The notes under the pieces are model-generated. The model searched no databases, was not told the DNA's origin, and saw only the letters and a list, made by a program, of their open reading frames with translations. Positions 49,430-61,576 of a stretch of DNA of 64,000 nt are shown one piece after another. Origin of the DNA: Utricularia gibba (lineage: Eukaryota; Streptophyta; Magnoliopsida; Lamiales; Lentibulariaceae); the NCBI GenBank assembly GCA_002189035.1, contig CM007990.1, positions 1,240,001-1,304,000 of the forward strand, given 5' to 3'. The translations under genes and the position numbers were made by a program. Position 1 is the first letter of the stretch. Each line of letters opens with the position of its first letter.

Positions 49430-50363
49430 TGATCTGTTGCTGTGATGCGAACAAATCTTCTCCAACCCAAGAAAGTCGATAAATTGTGGAGGGTTTGCGT
49501 CATCATCTGGCGTCTCCATTCTGTTGCTCAAAGATTCCAGACTCCAACTCCAGTAACTGTTGCTTCTCTCTGCTCCTGTTGATTTTGGTTGATGGGTTTG
49601 AGAGTAGAAAGTGTATATGGCAGTGGGATACCTTGTGGAAAACAAGACATGGCTCCAACATCAAAGTTTTGGAAAGCAAACCTGGTAGGGAACACAGGGC
49701 CGATCGTCGATGCCGGAATCCGGCAACTGTTTTGTTGTCACCACCGTGGAGCCCCGCCGCCGGAAAATTATCTTCGTCGTCCCGGAAAACCAAGTGCCCC
49801 GAAGTTCTCTTTCTCGTACGATGAGTAGATTGCTCACGTTATTTTCTTGCCATCACTACATGCCAATGGTTCTTCACTGCATTATCCGTTCTGCCCGGAA
49901 ACAGCCGCGCTATCATCGCCCATTTGTTGCCGTAGAGGCGGTGTGCCGCCATCAGCCGGTCTTCACAAGAACCGTTGCATAACAAGGATAACTTCCGTAC
50001 AAGATAATGAATGCTTTTCATGTTACCTGATCTTCCTTCCAGTCCCTGAGATATCAGGTTCCAGTTTTGTGGGCCGTAAAGGGCGACGAGTTCTCTGAGC
50101 ATAGAGTCCTCTGCAGGTCTCCAATGGCCTCTTGCGCAAGCCTTTGAATGTGCTTGGGATTCTTCGCATTCGCCGTCGTTCGATGCGGCGGTGTTCAGAT
50201 CAAATGCACGGTTGTGAAGACGAGGAAAAACGCAGTTCGGTAACTCGGAGGAGCTTGCAGTTTCAGTATCCTTCTTGCCTGGAAACCCTTTGCTCAAAAA
50301 CGCCATTTCTATAAGCAGACAAGGGAAGAAGCTATTGGGACTCCATGCAGGCGGTGTGGCCAT
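49430..50363 (-). pseudogene. MYB117: Decayed R2R3-MYB, LOF1/LOF2 (MYB117/MYB105) type
   Basis: The N-terminal part is intact: [13 protein letters not shown]..., then R2 [20 protein letters not shown] and [15 protein letters not shown]. The donor that normally ends exon 1 follows, but only about 65 nt of intron-like sequence remain before [20 protein letters not shown] and [20 protein letters not shown]. The codons for SCRLRWFNQLDPRINRR and the start of R3 are missing, so the second DNA-reading helix of R2 is lost. MARK is followed by TAA where relatives have MARKYRE (Tyr), and the frame then continues REQSTHRTRKR. The C-terminal signature survives as PPQFIDFLGLE at about 49460-49492, but in another frame. 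A deletion, a nonsense codon and a frame change together indicate a pseudogene, unless several assembly errors coincide. Confidence 0.8.
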
Positions 50364-50671
50364 CTCTCTATATAGAATCTTGTTACCTAATCTGTACTCT
50401 CAGTTCTATAAACAAGGCTTTTATAGTTCCTGGAGATCAGCTCATGTCACACTCGTGATACAAGATAATTGGGGTTTACAAGTTTTATCCATTGATCCAG
50501 TTAATACCTGTTTTTTTTAGATTGTAGTTAGTGATTGGATCGCAAATCGATATAATTTTTATCGTATAAGTTCAATTCATATCCTTACGTTTTTTTTTTA
50601 TTTTTTTGTTAATCAAAACTCGGACAACATGAAATCTATTTCGGACACCTAAACTATAACGTGATGTAAAT

Positions 50672-50820
50672 GTTTTAGTACCATGTTGAAATTAAGAATA
50701 CGATGGATGGAACAAATACATATAAAATTAATTATACAATAAATATGAATGATATTAAAAAATATTATACTTAATTAATTATTAATGATTTACAATTTAT
50801 TATACAATTCATTATTTTAC
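50672..50820 (-). repeat. Dispersed repeat family, copy 4, inverted
   Basis: Its reverse complement aligns with copy 1: AATAAATTGTAAATCATTA, ATAATATTTTTTAATATCAT, TGTTCCATCCATCGTATTC, TTAATTTCAAC. The orientation is opposite to the other three copies. Confidence 0.5.
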
Positions 50821-52644
50821 TTTTAAATCTGAATTATTTGTTCTAATACATACACACATCATCTGATCCCAGATAAGTGATCCTCGGTTCCCAAGAGGTG
50901 CCTGCGGTGGCAGCTCCGATAGACTGGTTTTCTACCGCGCACAACGGAAAGAAGGGCTTCGTGTACATTATCCTGTTCACCGTTGTTGGCCTGCACAGCC
51001 GACAAAGCTAGTGGATGCTCATTTGCCGATTGAAATTTGATCTGGTATGCAATTTTGGATGAAAATTTGGAAAACTCTCATGAATAATCTGTTACTTCAA
51101 AAGGTGATCTGATGGACAAAGATGGTAACGTGGGGGAGTCACAAAAGTAAAAGAGGGGCAAAACCAACTACACAAGGAACCAGTTGAGTTGCAAGTCTCC
51201 ATCTTTCAACAGTTTCATGAGCAAGCTGACAGAAAAGATGGCTTCTTGAAGAACTGAGATGTCTTCATGGATCAGGTTTCAAGTCTAAAATCTCACTCAA
51301 AGTAGCAGTCCTATTGCAACATAAAAATTACCCCTTAAAATACAAGATCTGTGAGTTGTCAGTAGTTTTGCAACCCTAAAGCATCATTCTTTTGTATGTC
51401 CAACACAAGAACTCACACCTTTTTCCAACATTTCTTCTGCAACCAAGGCAAAAGACCATTGTCTAAGAGCACCCCTAGAACATCATGGGAGTTTAGTAGC
51501 AGTAAGCCCTTCTCTGCAACCATTTCAAAATCCAATGGCAAAGCTTTAGGGGGTGATCTGAAGCATCATCCCACTATGTGGATAGATGATGAGCATGTGA
51601 AAGACTGGCATGAAAAGTGGAACCCCATAGTCCTTGCAGATTAGGAGACAAACAAGGGACTGAAGTACCCACAACACAACAAAGGATGTACCTATTTTAC
51701 GCAGAGAGCTCTCCCATTCAAGAACCCTATCAAGTAGATGCATTTCTGCAGGCACACAGCACTAGATGCAGATGGTGAAGCTCTAGAGGCTAAAACTCAT
51801 CTCAAAGATCACAAATCAACATCCCCAACTGACCACAAACGCGACTTAGGTAGAGAAAATAAATATAATTAGGAAGCAAGGGATGGAAGAAGCGTTCCTA
51901 GAACCCTAGAACTTGCCTCAGAATAACCAATGAACCCTAGGGAGAAGGTTTAATGTCCCTGCCTGTGTACAGTTCCACTGTTCAGTACTCTTTGCAGTGG
52001 GTCTCAACAGTAAATGAAGGACATCTCTTTGGTACTAGGAAGCTGAGAGCATGCTTGTTTTTAGTGTACATAACGGGTTGCTCATTCCTAACAATGGCAC
52101 TTCAATGGAGTTACTTTATCGTTTAAGAACCATAAATTAGAAAAGGATTCATACGGGTGCTCATCTGTTACACAAAGTGATGTCAATTGTGACTGCAATA
52201 CTGTAACTCAGACATCCAAAAGTACCAAGTACTCAGACGATAAGATGCAGAAATGGGCAGTGCACGCAAACTGCAACAGCCAGGCAATCATCACCATCTT
52301 CATTTGTGTTGTTTGATGCGCCTTTTTCCTACACACTTCAGGCCTGTGTACCAAGCACCTAGGAAGATAAGATGTGCTCGCCATTGCTCACACACATCAA
52401 TTAAACGACTTGATTTATAATTGGTTTGGAATAACTTTTGATTTTGAAAAAAAAATGTTCTAAAAACAGTTTTGTTACTAAATACGATTGATTTAACAGT
52501 TTTTCTTATGAAACATGATCGATTTTTATTAAAAAAAAATTAAAATTGCTTCTTATTTTAAAAAATATAAAGAATCCATTTCTATTTTATTAGGAGTAAT
52601 TTTCAAAATTTTCTCGATTAATTCTGAGCTTTAAATTCAAGTGG

Positions 52645-52728
52645 GCCTTCACATAATATTTGGGAATGTGTTGGGTCGTGGCGGATCTATAGACCGGATT
52701 ATGATATTGAGCCCGGCCCAGATTTAGT
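52645..52728 (+). promoter_or_regulatory. Site II motif pair upstream of an unidentified transcript
   Basis: GTGGGCCTT and GGCCCAGAT lie upstream of the ATG at 52781. This is promoter-like evidence that 52.78 kb begins a transcribed unit. Confidence 0.4.
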
Positions 52729-52780
52729 TCCTCCGCCGGACTGAATCAAGCTATGTACGGTCTTCGAAAAGCACTGTAGT

Positions 52781-53960
52781 ATGGCGTTGAGAGTGGCGAG
52801 TGGAGGAGGCGCGGGTGGATCCATGCAGCGCCTCACACGTTGCCGCCGTCGGAAACTCCCGTTTTGAATTTCGCCTTCATGGAAATGCCGCCATTGGTTT
52901 CACCGAATTGAAGCGGTTTCGGTATCGGAATTGTGGATCCGAGGATGTCTTCACTTCTTGGAGGAATGGGACTGATGGATGTTCCCAAGAAGAAAGTAAA
53001 TAACCTGCATTTCCCTATTTCTGGGCTTTCTTAATGTTCCCTGGATTCACCCATCCTTAATACTTCCAGGATAGGTTACGTAGAGTCGTGTATGCAACTT
53101 ATGTGGGGCTCCTGTTTTGGTATTCTTAATTCATCATCCCTGTGTTTCTGGGCCTTTTCTGCTAAACATCTCGAATATATGTTGTTAGCTGTTGATCATC
53201 TGGTCCTCCTGTGTAACATTCAAAAGCCTCGCTTCCGTCGAATTAGATTCCTGTATTAGGGTAGTCCTCACCAGAAAGGCATCGTTCTTTGCAGGTATGC
53301 TCTTACTCTTTTCGAAAAGATCTGGTTGTAAATTCAAAGACGGTTCTACCTGATTGTTTGATTCATCTTCTCTAAAACCACATCGAGCATCTGAAGTAGG
53401 ACTGAATGGTGCCTACTCATTGATTCCATCGCTTACATCTTGGTAACATTGAAAGATTCTTCTTTTGACTTCACAACATGAAACCAATTAAATCACATGG
53501 GATAGTTCCCTGGGAGGCCCCTTCTACTACATTATTCGTTTCAGTCGTGAATGCTGGCTCCCTGATTGATGCCAAAGTTTGCATTGGAAACTTGTCTGTG
53601 CATTAGATATTCCTGTTTGCTAGGCAGTACTCAATCAAGTTACATGTACGTTGTTTTCATGATAAAGTTTTGAATGCTTTCAGGGACGTGTGAAGCTACT
53701 GCACTTCCAACTGTTGTAGTGGGGTTAAGCCAGATCCAGGAAGTTGAACCTAGGGCTTACACTTTATGCCTCAAGATGCAGTTTTTCGTGCCCTGTTGCC
53801 TATTCTTTTGCATCAAATCTTCCTACAGAGGCTCTTTACCTTCCTACAGAGAGCCGGTCAGAGGCATTGGATTTCTTATAAGATCCAGTGTGTTTTTATA
53901 AACACTAGTTTCATAGTGCATTGGGGTTGTCTTGTATGGTTTGATCCTTACTGTTGTTAA
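52781..53960 (+). other. Gene-like region, unidentified, possibly degenerate
   Basis: An ATG at 52781 opens MALRVASGGGAGG but soon stops. The neighbouring frame is open for about 65 codons (CSASHVAAVGNSRFEFRL..., FTELKRFRYRNCGSE) and ends at a GTAAAT donor near 52995. Its Ser/Arg-rich, acid-poor start resembles an organelle transit peptide. Further open blocks follow a CTTTCAG acceptor at about 53682: CEATALPTVVVGLSQIQEVE in one frame, then MPQDAVFRALLPILLHQIFL in another. I do not recognise the family. It may be a frame-broken gene or a relic. Confidence 0.3.
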
Positions 53961-54239
53961 GAAACTAATTGGCCACCAAACCTGCTTGATCTAGCGCACA
54001 TAATGAAGCAGGGCAAGCAGACTTGATCAGTAAAGTGTGTGTACTCGGCAATCCTGGTTGATCATAAACCAGGTCCTAACACCACAAGCGACCAAATACG
54101 TTACTTAAAATCACAGGTGGAAAAGATACAAAAGCAAGGCACCCGAAAAACAAAAGGAAGTCTATTATTGTCGACGATCAAGGCATCCGCTCATGGAGAG
54201 GATCACATAAGACGCAGCATTCTTCACTGACCTATAGTC

Positions 54240-55405
54240 CTAAGCCTTGGGGCCAATGTCCTTGAGGCCGCAGATCTGCTCCTCGCCCATGGCAGCCATG
54301 ACAGACACCACAAGATCCTTGCCTTCAGCAAAACCATCCTTGATCTGTGAATGTTAAACCCATGGTCAGAGCATAGTAGAGAGATGTTTGGATGATTTCA
54401 CAGTGTCTGATTAAATGATTTCACAGTGTCTGATTAAAATTTAAGAAGCAGAAAGCATAAATTAATCCGCAACAAAGAGAGAGGGTTGAAAAGAATCAAG
54501 CCTGTTGAAGCAGATTATCATCAGTTGGAAGCCGGAGGTCGTCCTTGGTGCCACCACTCTCGGTCAGCAAGCTCACCTAAAGAATAATCTCAATAAGGAT
54601 CATTGACAAGAAACAAAAAAATTGATGCTTAAAACTAAAGGGGTTGAGGTCTGTGACATACAAAACCATCCTCAGAGATATCAATAAGCTGGTAGTCGAC
54701 GCGATTGACATGTGGAACCTATCAATAAAGAAGGCCCCAATTATTAGCTACGGTAAAAAAAAAAAAAAAGAGATTCGGTGAACGTGTGTAAAGGAAATGT
54801 ACGCCAACATACATCACAGTTATGGGAAGAAGGGACAATATCTTCAAGCTTCTTGGAAGTGAAGATGTCTATGCCGACAAAGTGGCATTTTGCATGACCG
54901 TGCTTTCCAGTTTTGGAGGTAGAAACTTCGACGACCTGTAAACCCACGTGTAGGTACGCTGTAAATTTGTCAAATCAATAGGAAAACACACCTGAATGGA
55001 ATGTTCTTCAGTTACTCAGCACAGGCCATAAAATGGTAACAGGAAGAAAGAAAAAACACTGGTGTCAAGCAACAAAAATTAAACTTTAATTGACAGGTAC
55101 AAGGATCAAACTGCATAGGGAGATGCTTAAAATTGAACACCAACTTTTGATCCGGAAACAAAAAAAATCCCAATTCACAGATCTCATAACGTAAACCAAA
55201 CGCCGTTCACAGGCCAAAAAATTCAAAATTCACAAAAACCCAAAAAAAAAAAAACAAAACGATCGAAATCAACTACTGAGACCTTGCAGGGACGGCCCTT
55301 GATAACAATGTAACCGTTCTTGCGGATGGTCCCCGCCTGCTGCGGATAGGTTTTAGAGGCTCCGGCATCAGCCTTAGACTCAAAGTGATGCTCCTCGTCG
55401 GACAT
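54240..55405 (-). CDS. ELF5A: Translation factor eIF5A
   Basis: eIF5A relieves ribosome stalling at poly-proline and other slow sites and helps termination; it needs a hypusine modification. Five exons encode [41 protein letters not shown], then [20 protein letters not shown] with the hypusine lysine in [53 protein letters not shown], and [20 protein letters not shown], ending GLKDIGPKA. About 160 aa, the normal length, no frame error. The intron after LLQQ appears to start GC (CAG|GCTTGA) instead of GT. A TATA-like word TATATAAC at about 55487-55494 and a telo-box-like AAACCCTAA at about 55506-55514 lie upstream on the coding strand. Confidence 0.95.
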
Positions 55406-55483
55406 CTTTCAGCGTCGACGATCCCTGAGCACAAAAGAAAAAAGAACTAGGTGCCGCCACTGATTGCGGTGGTGCGGGGAGAG

Positions 55484-55516
55484 CGTTATATAGAAGGGGG
55501 AAAATTAGGGTTTTCT
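55484..55516 (-). promoter_or_regulatory. TATA box and telo-box of the eIF5A promoter
   Basis: On the minus strand TCTATATAACG lies about 80 bp upstream of the ATG and AAAACCCTAATTT just beyond it. The spacing fits a transcription start near 55455. Confidence 0.6.
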
Positions 55517-55676
55517 TAAGGCAAATTTAAGGGGATTGGTTCTCAGCCGTTGGATCCCTATCTTGAAGCGATTGACGGCTGCGATCATTCTCCAGCTTTG
55601 GCGTCAAAACGACGCTGTATAAGCCAACCCTGAAATATCCCCATCCACTTTCTTGTCGCGTGTGCCGCCTCATAAA

Positions 55677-55696
55677 CCCCCCCCCCCCCAAAAAAA
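55677..55696. repeat. C13-A7 homopolymer junction
   Basis: Thirteen C's followed by seven A's. Copy number here is unreliable in any assembly. Confidence 0.8.
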
Positions 55697-58462
55697 GCCG
55701 AAAGAAACCCATATGGTCATTATTTTAATTTTTTTACATTCATACTAATTTGATTCAATTTCAATAATCCAATTTAAGATTCAAATCACATAAATGTTAT
55801 AAAAATAGTTATATATATATATAGATAGATAGATAGATAGATATCTAAGTATGTAAGAACACTAGGTTAATCTCATATAGGTTAAGATCGAGGTAGAAAA
55901 ATAATTTATAAAGAGTGCAATTATCTAATTTTACATGAGATTTTTTTCTAAAAAAAGAACATAAAACTATGGTGATTATATATCTAAAATCGACAATATC
56001 TTATAAAGAAAGGATGAATCATTATATTTAGTATTAGAGGCAAACCTGAGACTATAATCGATGATGGAACAAATTTCAGTGAGTACATTGAATTTCTAAG
56101 AAAGGGTGTAAGATTATGATCTAGGGAAGGGTATAAGGGCTCAATCCAAGAAATAGTGGAAATAACTTAGATGAATTTTACATTGATCACATATGAGATA
56201 TAAAAACAATTTATCTAAAATAACCTATCTCTAGTCTTACATGATGCATTTTTTAATATATGAAATCATATTTATAATATTATGATTTTCACTGATAACA
56301 ACCCAAACAATTGTTTTGTTGAGCTTGACAATATGATGAGTAATGGAAAGACTAGATCATGCCATCACTAAATTATGATTCAAAAACATAAAGATGGTTT
56401 TTTAGATAGGAGGTGAAATTATTAAAATAGAATTTAACTGAAATTTTAGTATTTTATTTGTAAAGTTATATTAATTAATAAAAACACATTTTTACCATTA
56501 AAATTATCCAATAATAATTTTTCTTTTATGATAATAAATTTTAAACCTTTTTTTAAAGTGTGAATGTTTTATGTATTATGTCAAAACTTTCTTGTTATGA
56601 AAAATATGGTAGTATTTATCAATAATTATTGAAAAATATTTTTTTGTTTATTAAATAATTTTATGTTCATTATCTAAAATAAAAATAATCTCTATTATAT
56701 CAATTATGGAATAAAATTAATTTCCAATTTTTAATATTTCGATTATTTTTTATCTATATTGTATTGAATACTGAATATAATTACTTCTTATTATTTAACA
56801 TTTGGATATATTTAATCTCTATTATTTGAATATTTAACATAGTTATGGAGCATACCATGATTACCATGGGGTTCATTATATTTATTTTTTATGGAGTTTT
56901 TAAAAAATATTAACCATTAATCTTTTAAAAAAATAGTGGAAAATAATTGTTTTGATTCTTAAACATAGATATTAATTATACATACTTTTCAAATCAATAT
57001 TTTTTAAGTATTAATTTTTTTATTTGGATAAATATTGAAAATAATTTTCCCATTTTAATTAAAAATATGTAAATTAAAATTATGCGCCACGTGTACGAAG
57101 TGGTCCCATGATATCTCATTGTTTGTCGGATGCTTTTAGGGGGACGCAGTCCTTGTAGTTTGTACCCTGAGGTCAACTTTTGGCAGTCTTTCTTCTGAGC
57201 AACGTCAGGTAGGCCACCCAATCATGTTATGCCACGTCATTACCCGTCATACCTATTTCCGTAAATAAACCCCGCACCGAGGGCTCTTTCATTTTTAATA
57301 CTATTTTTTTGTAAATGGAAAACACCTTTTTATGACGACATAATAAATTTTATTAAATTGGCTGCATCTGCCATTGTGTCCGGTGCTACTAAGAATAGTA
57401 TTTTTTTAGTAAATTATTAAATTCATTTTCTAATAAGAAATTAAGAGTATGTTGGGTGGATGAGTTTGAATAGATAGAAATTATATTTTATGTGTTTGGT
57501 ATAAAGATTTGTTAAATTTATGAAAAAACAAAAACAGTAGATTCATTTTGCATAACGGAAAAAATAAATCCTAAATAGAGTGTGTGTAAAAATATTTAAT
57601 TTTAACTAAACCCGCATATTCTTAATAAACTAAATCCTTATGGTCTAAGGATGTAATAGCCATTTAAATGTGTCATTAACTGTGCTTAATTAATGCCACT
57701 CTAAACCATATATGGGCAGTAAAAGTGAAGCATTTATCAGCACGGATTCTTGAAAAAACGATATGGGTTTGTGTTGTGGGGATGGATATATTTGTTATCT
57801 GGGATCTGTGTATTTTTCTTTAGTGACACCTCTGAAAAAAATGGCTTCTTTATGCCTTTTTGCGACATAAGTTCTGGAATCGTTCTGCTTTGTTGTTTTT
57901 AGTAGACGGGGAGAAAGTGGTCCTGTAGATGGAAGGGGGGAGAACAGGATCTGAGGTTTCCTCGAGGGAGTGAGAGATGAATCCATGCACCCCACTTCTC
58001 TGTTTCTTAGTTTTCTAGTAATTTCTTGTTACCCCGTTTTCCATCTCTCATGGAGTCACTGGGTTGCTTTTGATCTGATGATGAGTTGTTGCCTAATCAT
58101 AGAAAGATACTGTTGGGTGTTTCTTCCTCACTTTCCAGAGTTTTTTTTTTTTGTTTGCTTGTGTTTGAGTTGTCAGAAAGAGAACTCATTGTTTCAATTT
58201 TGTGTTGCTCTGTTTCTTCTTGTTTCCCTTCTTTGATGATGATGCATCATGTGGGATTTACTTGTTGGTTCTCATGATAATATTGGGTTGGCACCAGGTA
58301 TCATCAACATGATTAGCTGAAGCTGCATCTATTCTGATCTGGTTTTGATTTTTCTTTTAGAAAGGTTAAACTGTGAGGAATGTGCATTCTCCTGAACTCT
58401 CATTAGATATAATGCAGGAATGGGCATACAAGTTGCATCACTTTACTCTATGAAAGAACATA
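55697..58462. other. Long AT-rich spacer with AT/GATA microsatellite; DUF863 leader at right
   Basis: An (AT)n-(GATA)n tract lies at about 55811-55842. 55.9-57.6 kb is AT-rich; the frame at 56994-57221 is unconvincing. 57.96-58.46 kb is T-rich leader for the DUF863 gene, with short upstream frames. Confidence 0.55.
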
Positions 58463-61264
58463 ATGGAATCCAGCAGTGGTAGTTGGCCTCATTTCCACAA
58501 AGACAAGTCGGGAGGAATCCTGCAGTTTGACAATAGATGCGGTCATCAAGACCCGGGAAGGGGTGCATTTAAGCAGAAGATCCTCGAACATGAAGCAGTT
58601 TTCAAGAATCAGGTACCTTCATTGTGGTTCTTGTGGTGCATATTCATGTTGCAACTCAGAAGGTTGAGTTTGTTGAATTCCACTTTGTGTTTGAGGTCTG
58701 TGAACTGCACCGCCTGTATCAGATCCAGAGGAACATGATGGAGGAGCCTGCATTGGCATCATGTCTTGGAGGGCCTCAGCTGCCCCTACAGTTGGCAAAG
58801 TGGGAAGCAACAGGCTTCCCTGTGCAGACTCTGCACAGTGGGAAAGCTTCTGGTATGAATGCTGAAAATGGTAATCCTACTGTTAATCTTTTGAAAACCA
58901 GTAACACAGAGAGTGATAAAGAGCCCGATGAAGAAGAAGAAGAAGAACCAGCGGCATCAGATGGACGAGCTTTAAAGGCAAGGAGAACATTTGATCTTCG
59001 ACTTCCTGCCGATGACTTTATAGGTGTCGAGAAGGAGAGGCAAAGAGAAACCTACAATGCAGAGGATGGAAACAAAAAGCCCCAATTTAATCATTTTTCT
59101 GCTTCATGTCTGAGGGGTTCCTTCGAGCTGGTTGATCTGAATGAACCTATTCAGACTGAAAAAGTTTTATTGGTTCCATCAGACAATTTCATTGATCTCA
59201 CTTCAGAAGGTAGAAAAAGCAAAATCTTGAGTCAGCCTGCTTCATCTCATGGCATGAGTGGAGAAACTACTCATTTCAGTAACAGAATTCTTTTCGGTTC
59301 TGGTAAACTTAACAGGGAGCATATCACACATGCATACGAAGGAGGTATGCTTAACTCATTTTCATTGAAATGTCCCATTTCAAGTAAGATTTTCAGCTTT
59401 TCTATTGGATTGATCATCTAATAGATTCCGCGTCCCTGATTTCAACCTTGCAGAGTTCTTTGGGAGCATGACCGGTTCCATTGCTCGAAATAAGCAGACA
59501 AATCAATCACCTTTCCTGACTCATCTTCATGTCGGTTCACCGATCCAAGCCAGTTCGTCTTCTGGTGTCTACTCAGGAAGTCACATTAAGGTGGATGACA
59601 GAGCGGGGCAGAGAAATGGTTTCGTCTCCTCCAATGGAAATCATGATCCCCACCATCATGGGCACTCGGAAGCTGTTGCTTCGAACATCCCAACTTCATC
59701 TCCATCAAATGGATGTAGCCAGTTCATCCCTGCTCGAGTAGTGAATACTGTTTCTGAATCTCGACTGCAGATCCAGGATCGTTTTCCCAGAAACTTTCTC
59801 GCCAATTCTACTGGTTCCACTCCGGATCTGACTTTTCAAGGTAAACCAACTTCTAGAGGATTTTTCCATGGCTCTCCTGCCTTCAGTTCCAAAGTGTCAC
59901 GGTTCAGTTCACTCCCTGCCAGATCCGATATTCTTATCTTCAAAAGTGCAGCTCCCAATCACTCAACTAACCATTGCCCAAAGATACCACGTAATAAAGA
60001 TGGGAAGTCTGCTGCTATGGCCAATGACAATAACAAAGCATTTCCAAGAAGCCCTTCTGAGGGGCTTGTCATTCTGGACGATCTTGATGTTTCAGTGACC
60101 AAAGTTGATCCTGAAGATCATTCACCAGGGCGTAGGTCTAAGCTAACAAATGTAAACATGGCTGCATCTCCTAATAAACTGTGGTATAGGAACGAAGGAC
60201 ATGGAGTAGGTCATATCTTCTCCCCATCAGGAAGTAGCGCAAAGAATGCAGCTACAGGTGTGGTTTCTGATAGAAGAATGAATGTAAATGAATGTGAAAG
60301 ATCGTTGATTGCATCGACCTCATTAAGTGCTGATCACCATCGTGAAGGGAATGATACTGTTTTCAGAAAGAAGTCTCGGATGATAGACATAAATGTGACC
60401 TGTGAGCCAGGTGAGGAGATAGCTGCAGAAGAACTTCCTCCTGAGAACAAACAACACAAAAATGGGGCTTCTGTTAGACACCATATTGACTTGAATTTTC
60501 CTGTCACCCACTGCAATGATCCACCATCTCCATGGATCAAAGCAGCAAGTCCTGGAAATAACTCGGCCATAGATCTTGAGGATCCTGATTTTTTGCAACG
60601 TCAGGGAGCCGATTTACCAACGACACCATCAGTAGAGAGCAAACATGATCAAGATGCTATCAGAGATGCAGCTGAAGCTGTACTTGCGATGTCCATGTTG
60701 TGCCCAGAACTCCCTCTGACAGAGGACAATTGTTCTCCATCTGAATCATCACTAGCAAAAGCTCTCCTCCTGTTTGCAGATGCCATCGCTACACCTGAAA
60801 ATGGAACTGGGAACTCACCAAGAGGCAAGGATATGGATGAGTTCGAGGCAGCAGCACTGCAACTTGAAGATACAAAAGAAGATTGCATCCATAAAGCATC
60901 TGTAGTTGAACTCCAGAATGTGGAAGAAATAGAAGCCAATGCATCAAACAGTAGACCAAGAAGTGCAAAAACTAGAAGAGGAAGGCCACGCAGGAGATTC
61001 CAGCGCGATAATCTTCTCGGTCTGTCATCATTATCTAGGCATGAAGTGTCTGAGGATCTTCAGATGTTCAGAGACTTCATGAAGATCATGGGCCACTGTT
61101 GTAGTCCAGGACTAGCAAGACAAAAAGGCAGTAGAAACGAGCGAGGTCCAGGTAATTCTGTTCCTAATCCACTCATGCAGCTACTTAGTGACATCAAAGC
61201 TGGTTCTGAGGACAAAAGTTCAACAGGGTGGGGAAAAATGACTAGGCGATCCAGAAGGCAGTGA
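58463..61264 (+). CDS. DUF863 family protein (nuclear, function unknown)
   Basis: A plant-specific protein of about 870 aa, related to Arabidopsis At1g13940, At1g26620 and At1g69360. Three exons: 58463-58612 (MESSSGSWPHFHKDK... to FKNQ), 58697-59344 (VCELHRLYQIQRNMMEE, an acidic EEEEEEPAASDG patch, RRTFDLRLPADDFI, and FELVDLNEPIQ) and 59453-61264. The last exon has DINVTCEPGEE, HHIDLNFPV, EAAALQLEDTKEDC, an AT-hook-like RGRPRRRFQRD, the conserved SEDLQMFRDFMKIMGHCCSP, and ends KMTRRSRRQ. Repeated DLN/DLNEP words resemble EAR-type repression motifs, but a repressor role is only inference. Intron junctions are GT-AG and in frame. In Arabidopsis this gene sits beside eIF5A, as here. Confidence 0.9.
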
Positions 61265-61576
61265 TGCCTACGCCTTCAAGGGTCCTTCAGCTGTCTTATA
61301 CTAATGTGAAACAAGTCGAATGTTAGCTGCAGTGTACGGCAGAATGAAACATGCCGGAGGCTTGTTCTATGACGGAGTGTGTATGACAGAGTGACCTTTG
61401 AACGATTATCATCATTGAATCAATATCTTGAATTGTCTTGACTAGGAATAGTGGCACCAAAATTTGTATCTTGAAATACATAGACCACAAACACCTGAGC
61501 ACAATTCAGGTTCCATAATGCCTGCTCTCGGAACATGTTTTTACCTCAATACTACCACAGGAAGACGTTTACAGGT
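61265..61576. other. Convergent 3' ends
   Basis: About 310 bp between the DUF863 stop and the gankyrin-like stop. No other frame. Confidence 0.6.

Larger units (their letters stand above)
50364..52744. other. Long spacer without a recognised gene
   Basis: 2.4 kb with repeat copy 4 at its left end, a moderate-GC stretch at 50.87-51.06 kb, and a plus-strand frame 51396-51644 (MSNTRTHTFFQHFFCNQG...) without family features. I call no gene. Confidence 0.5.

Noticed and set aside
51396-51644. 82-aa plus-strand frame
   Set aside because: No family features or promoter context.
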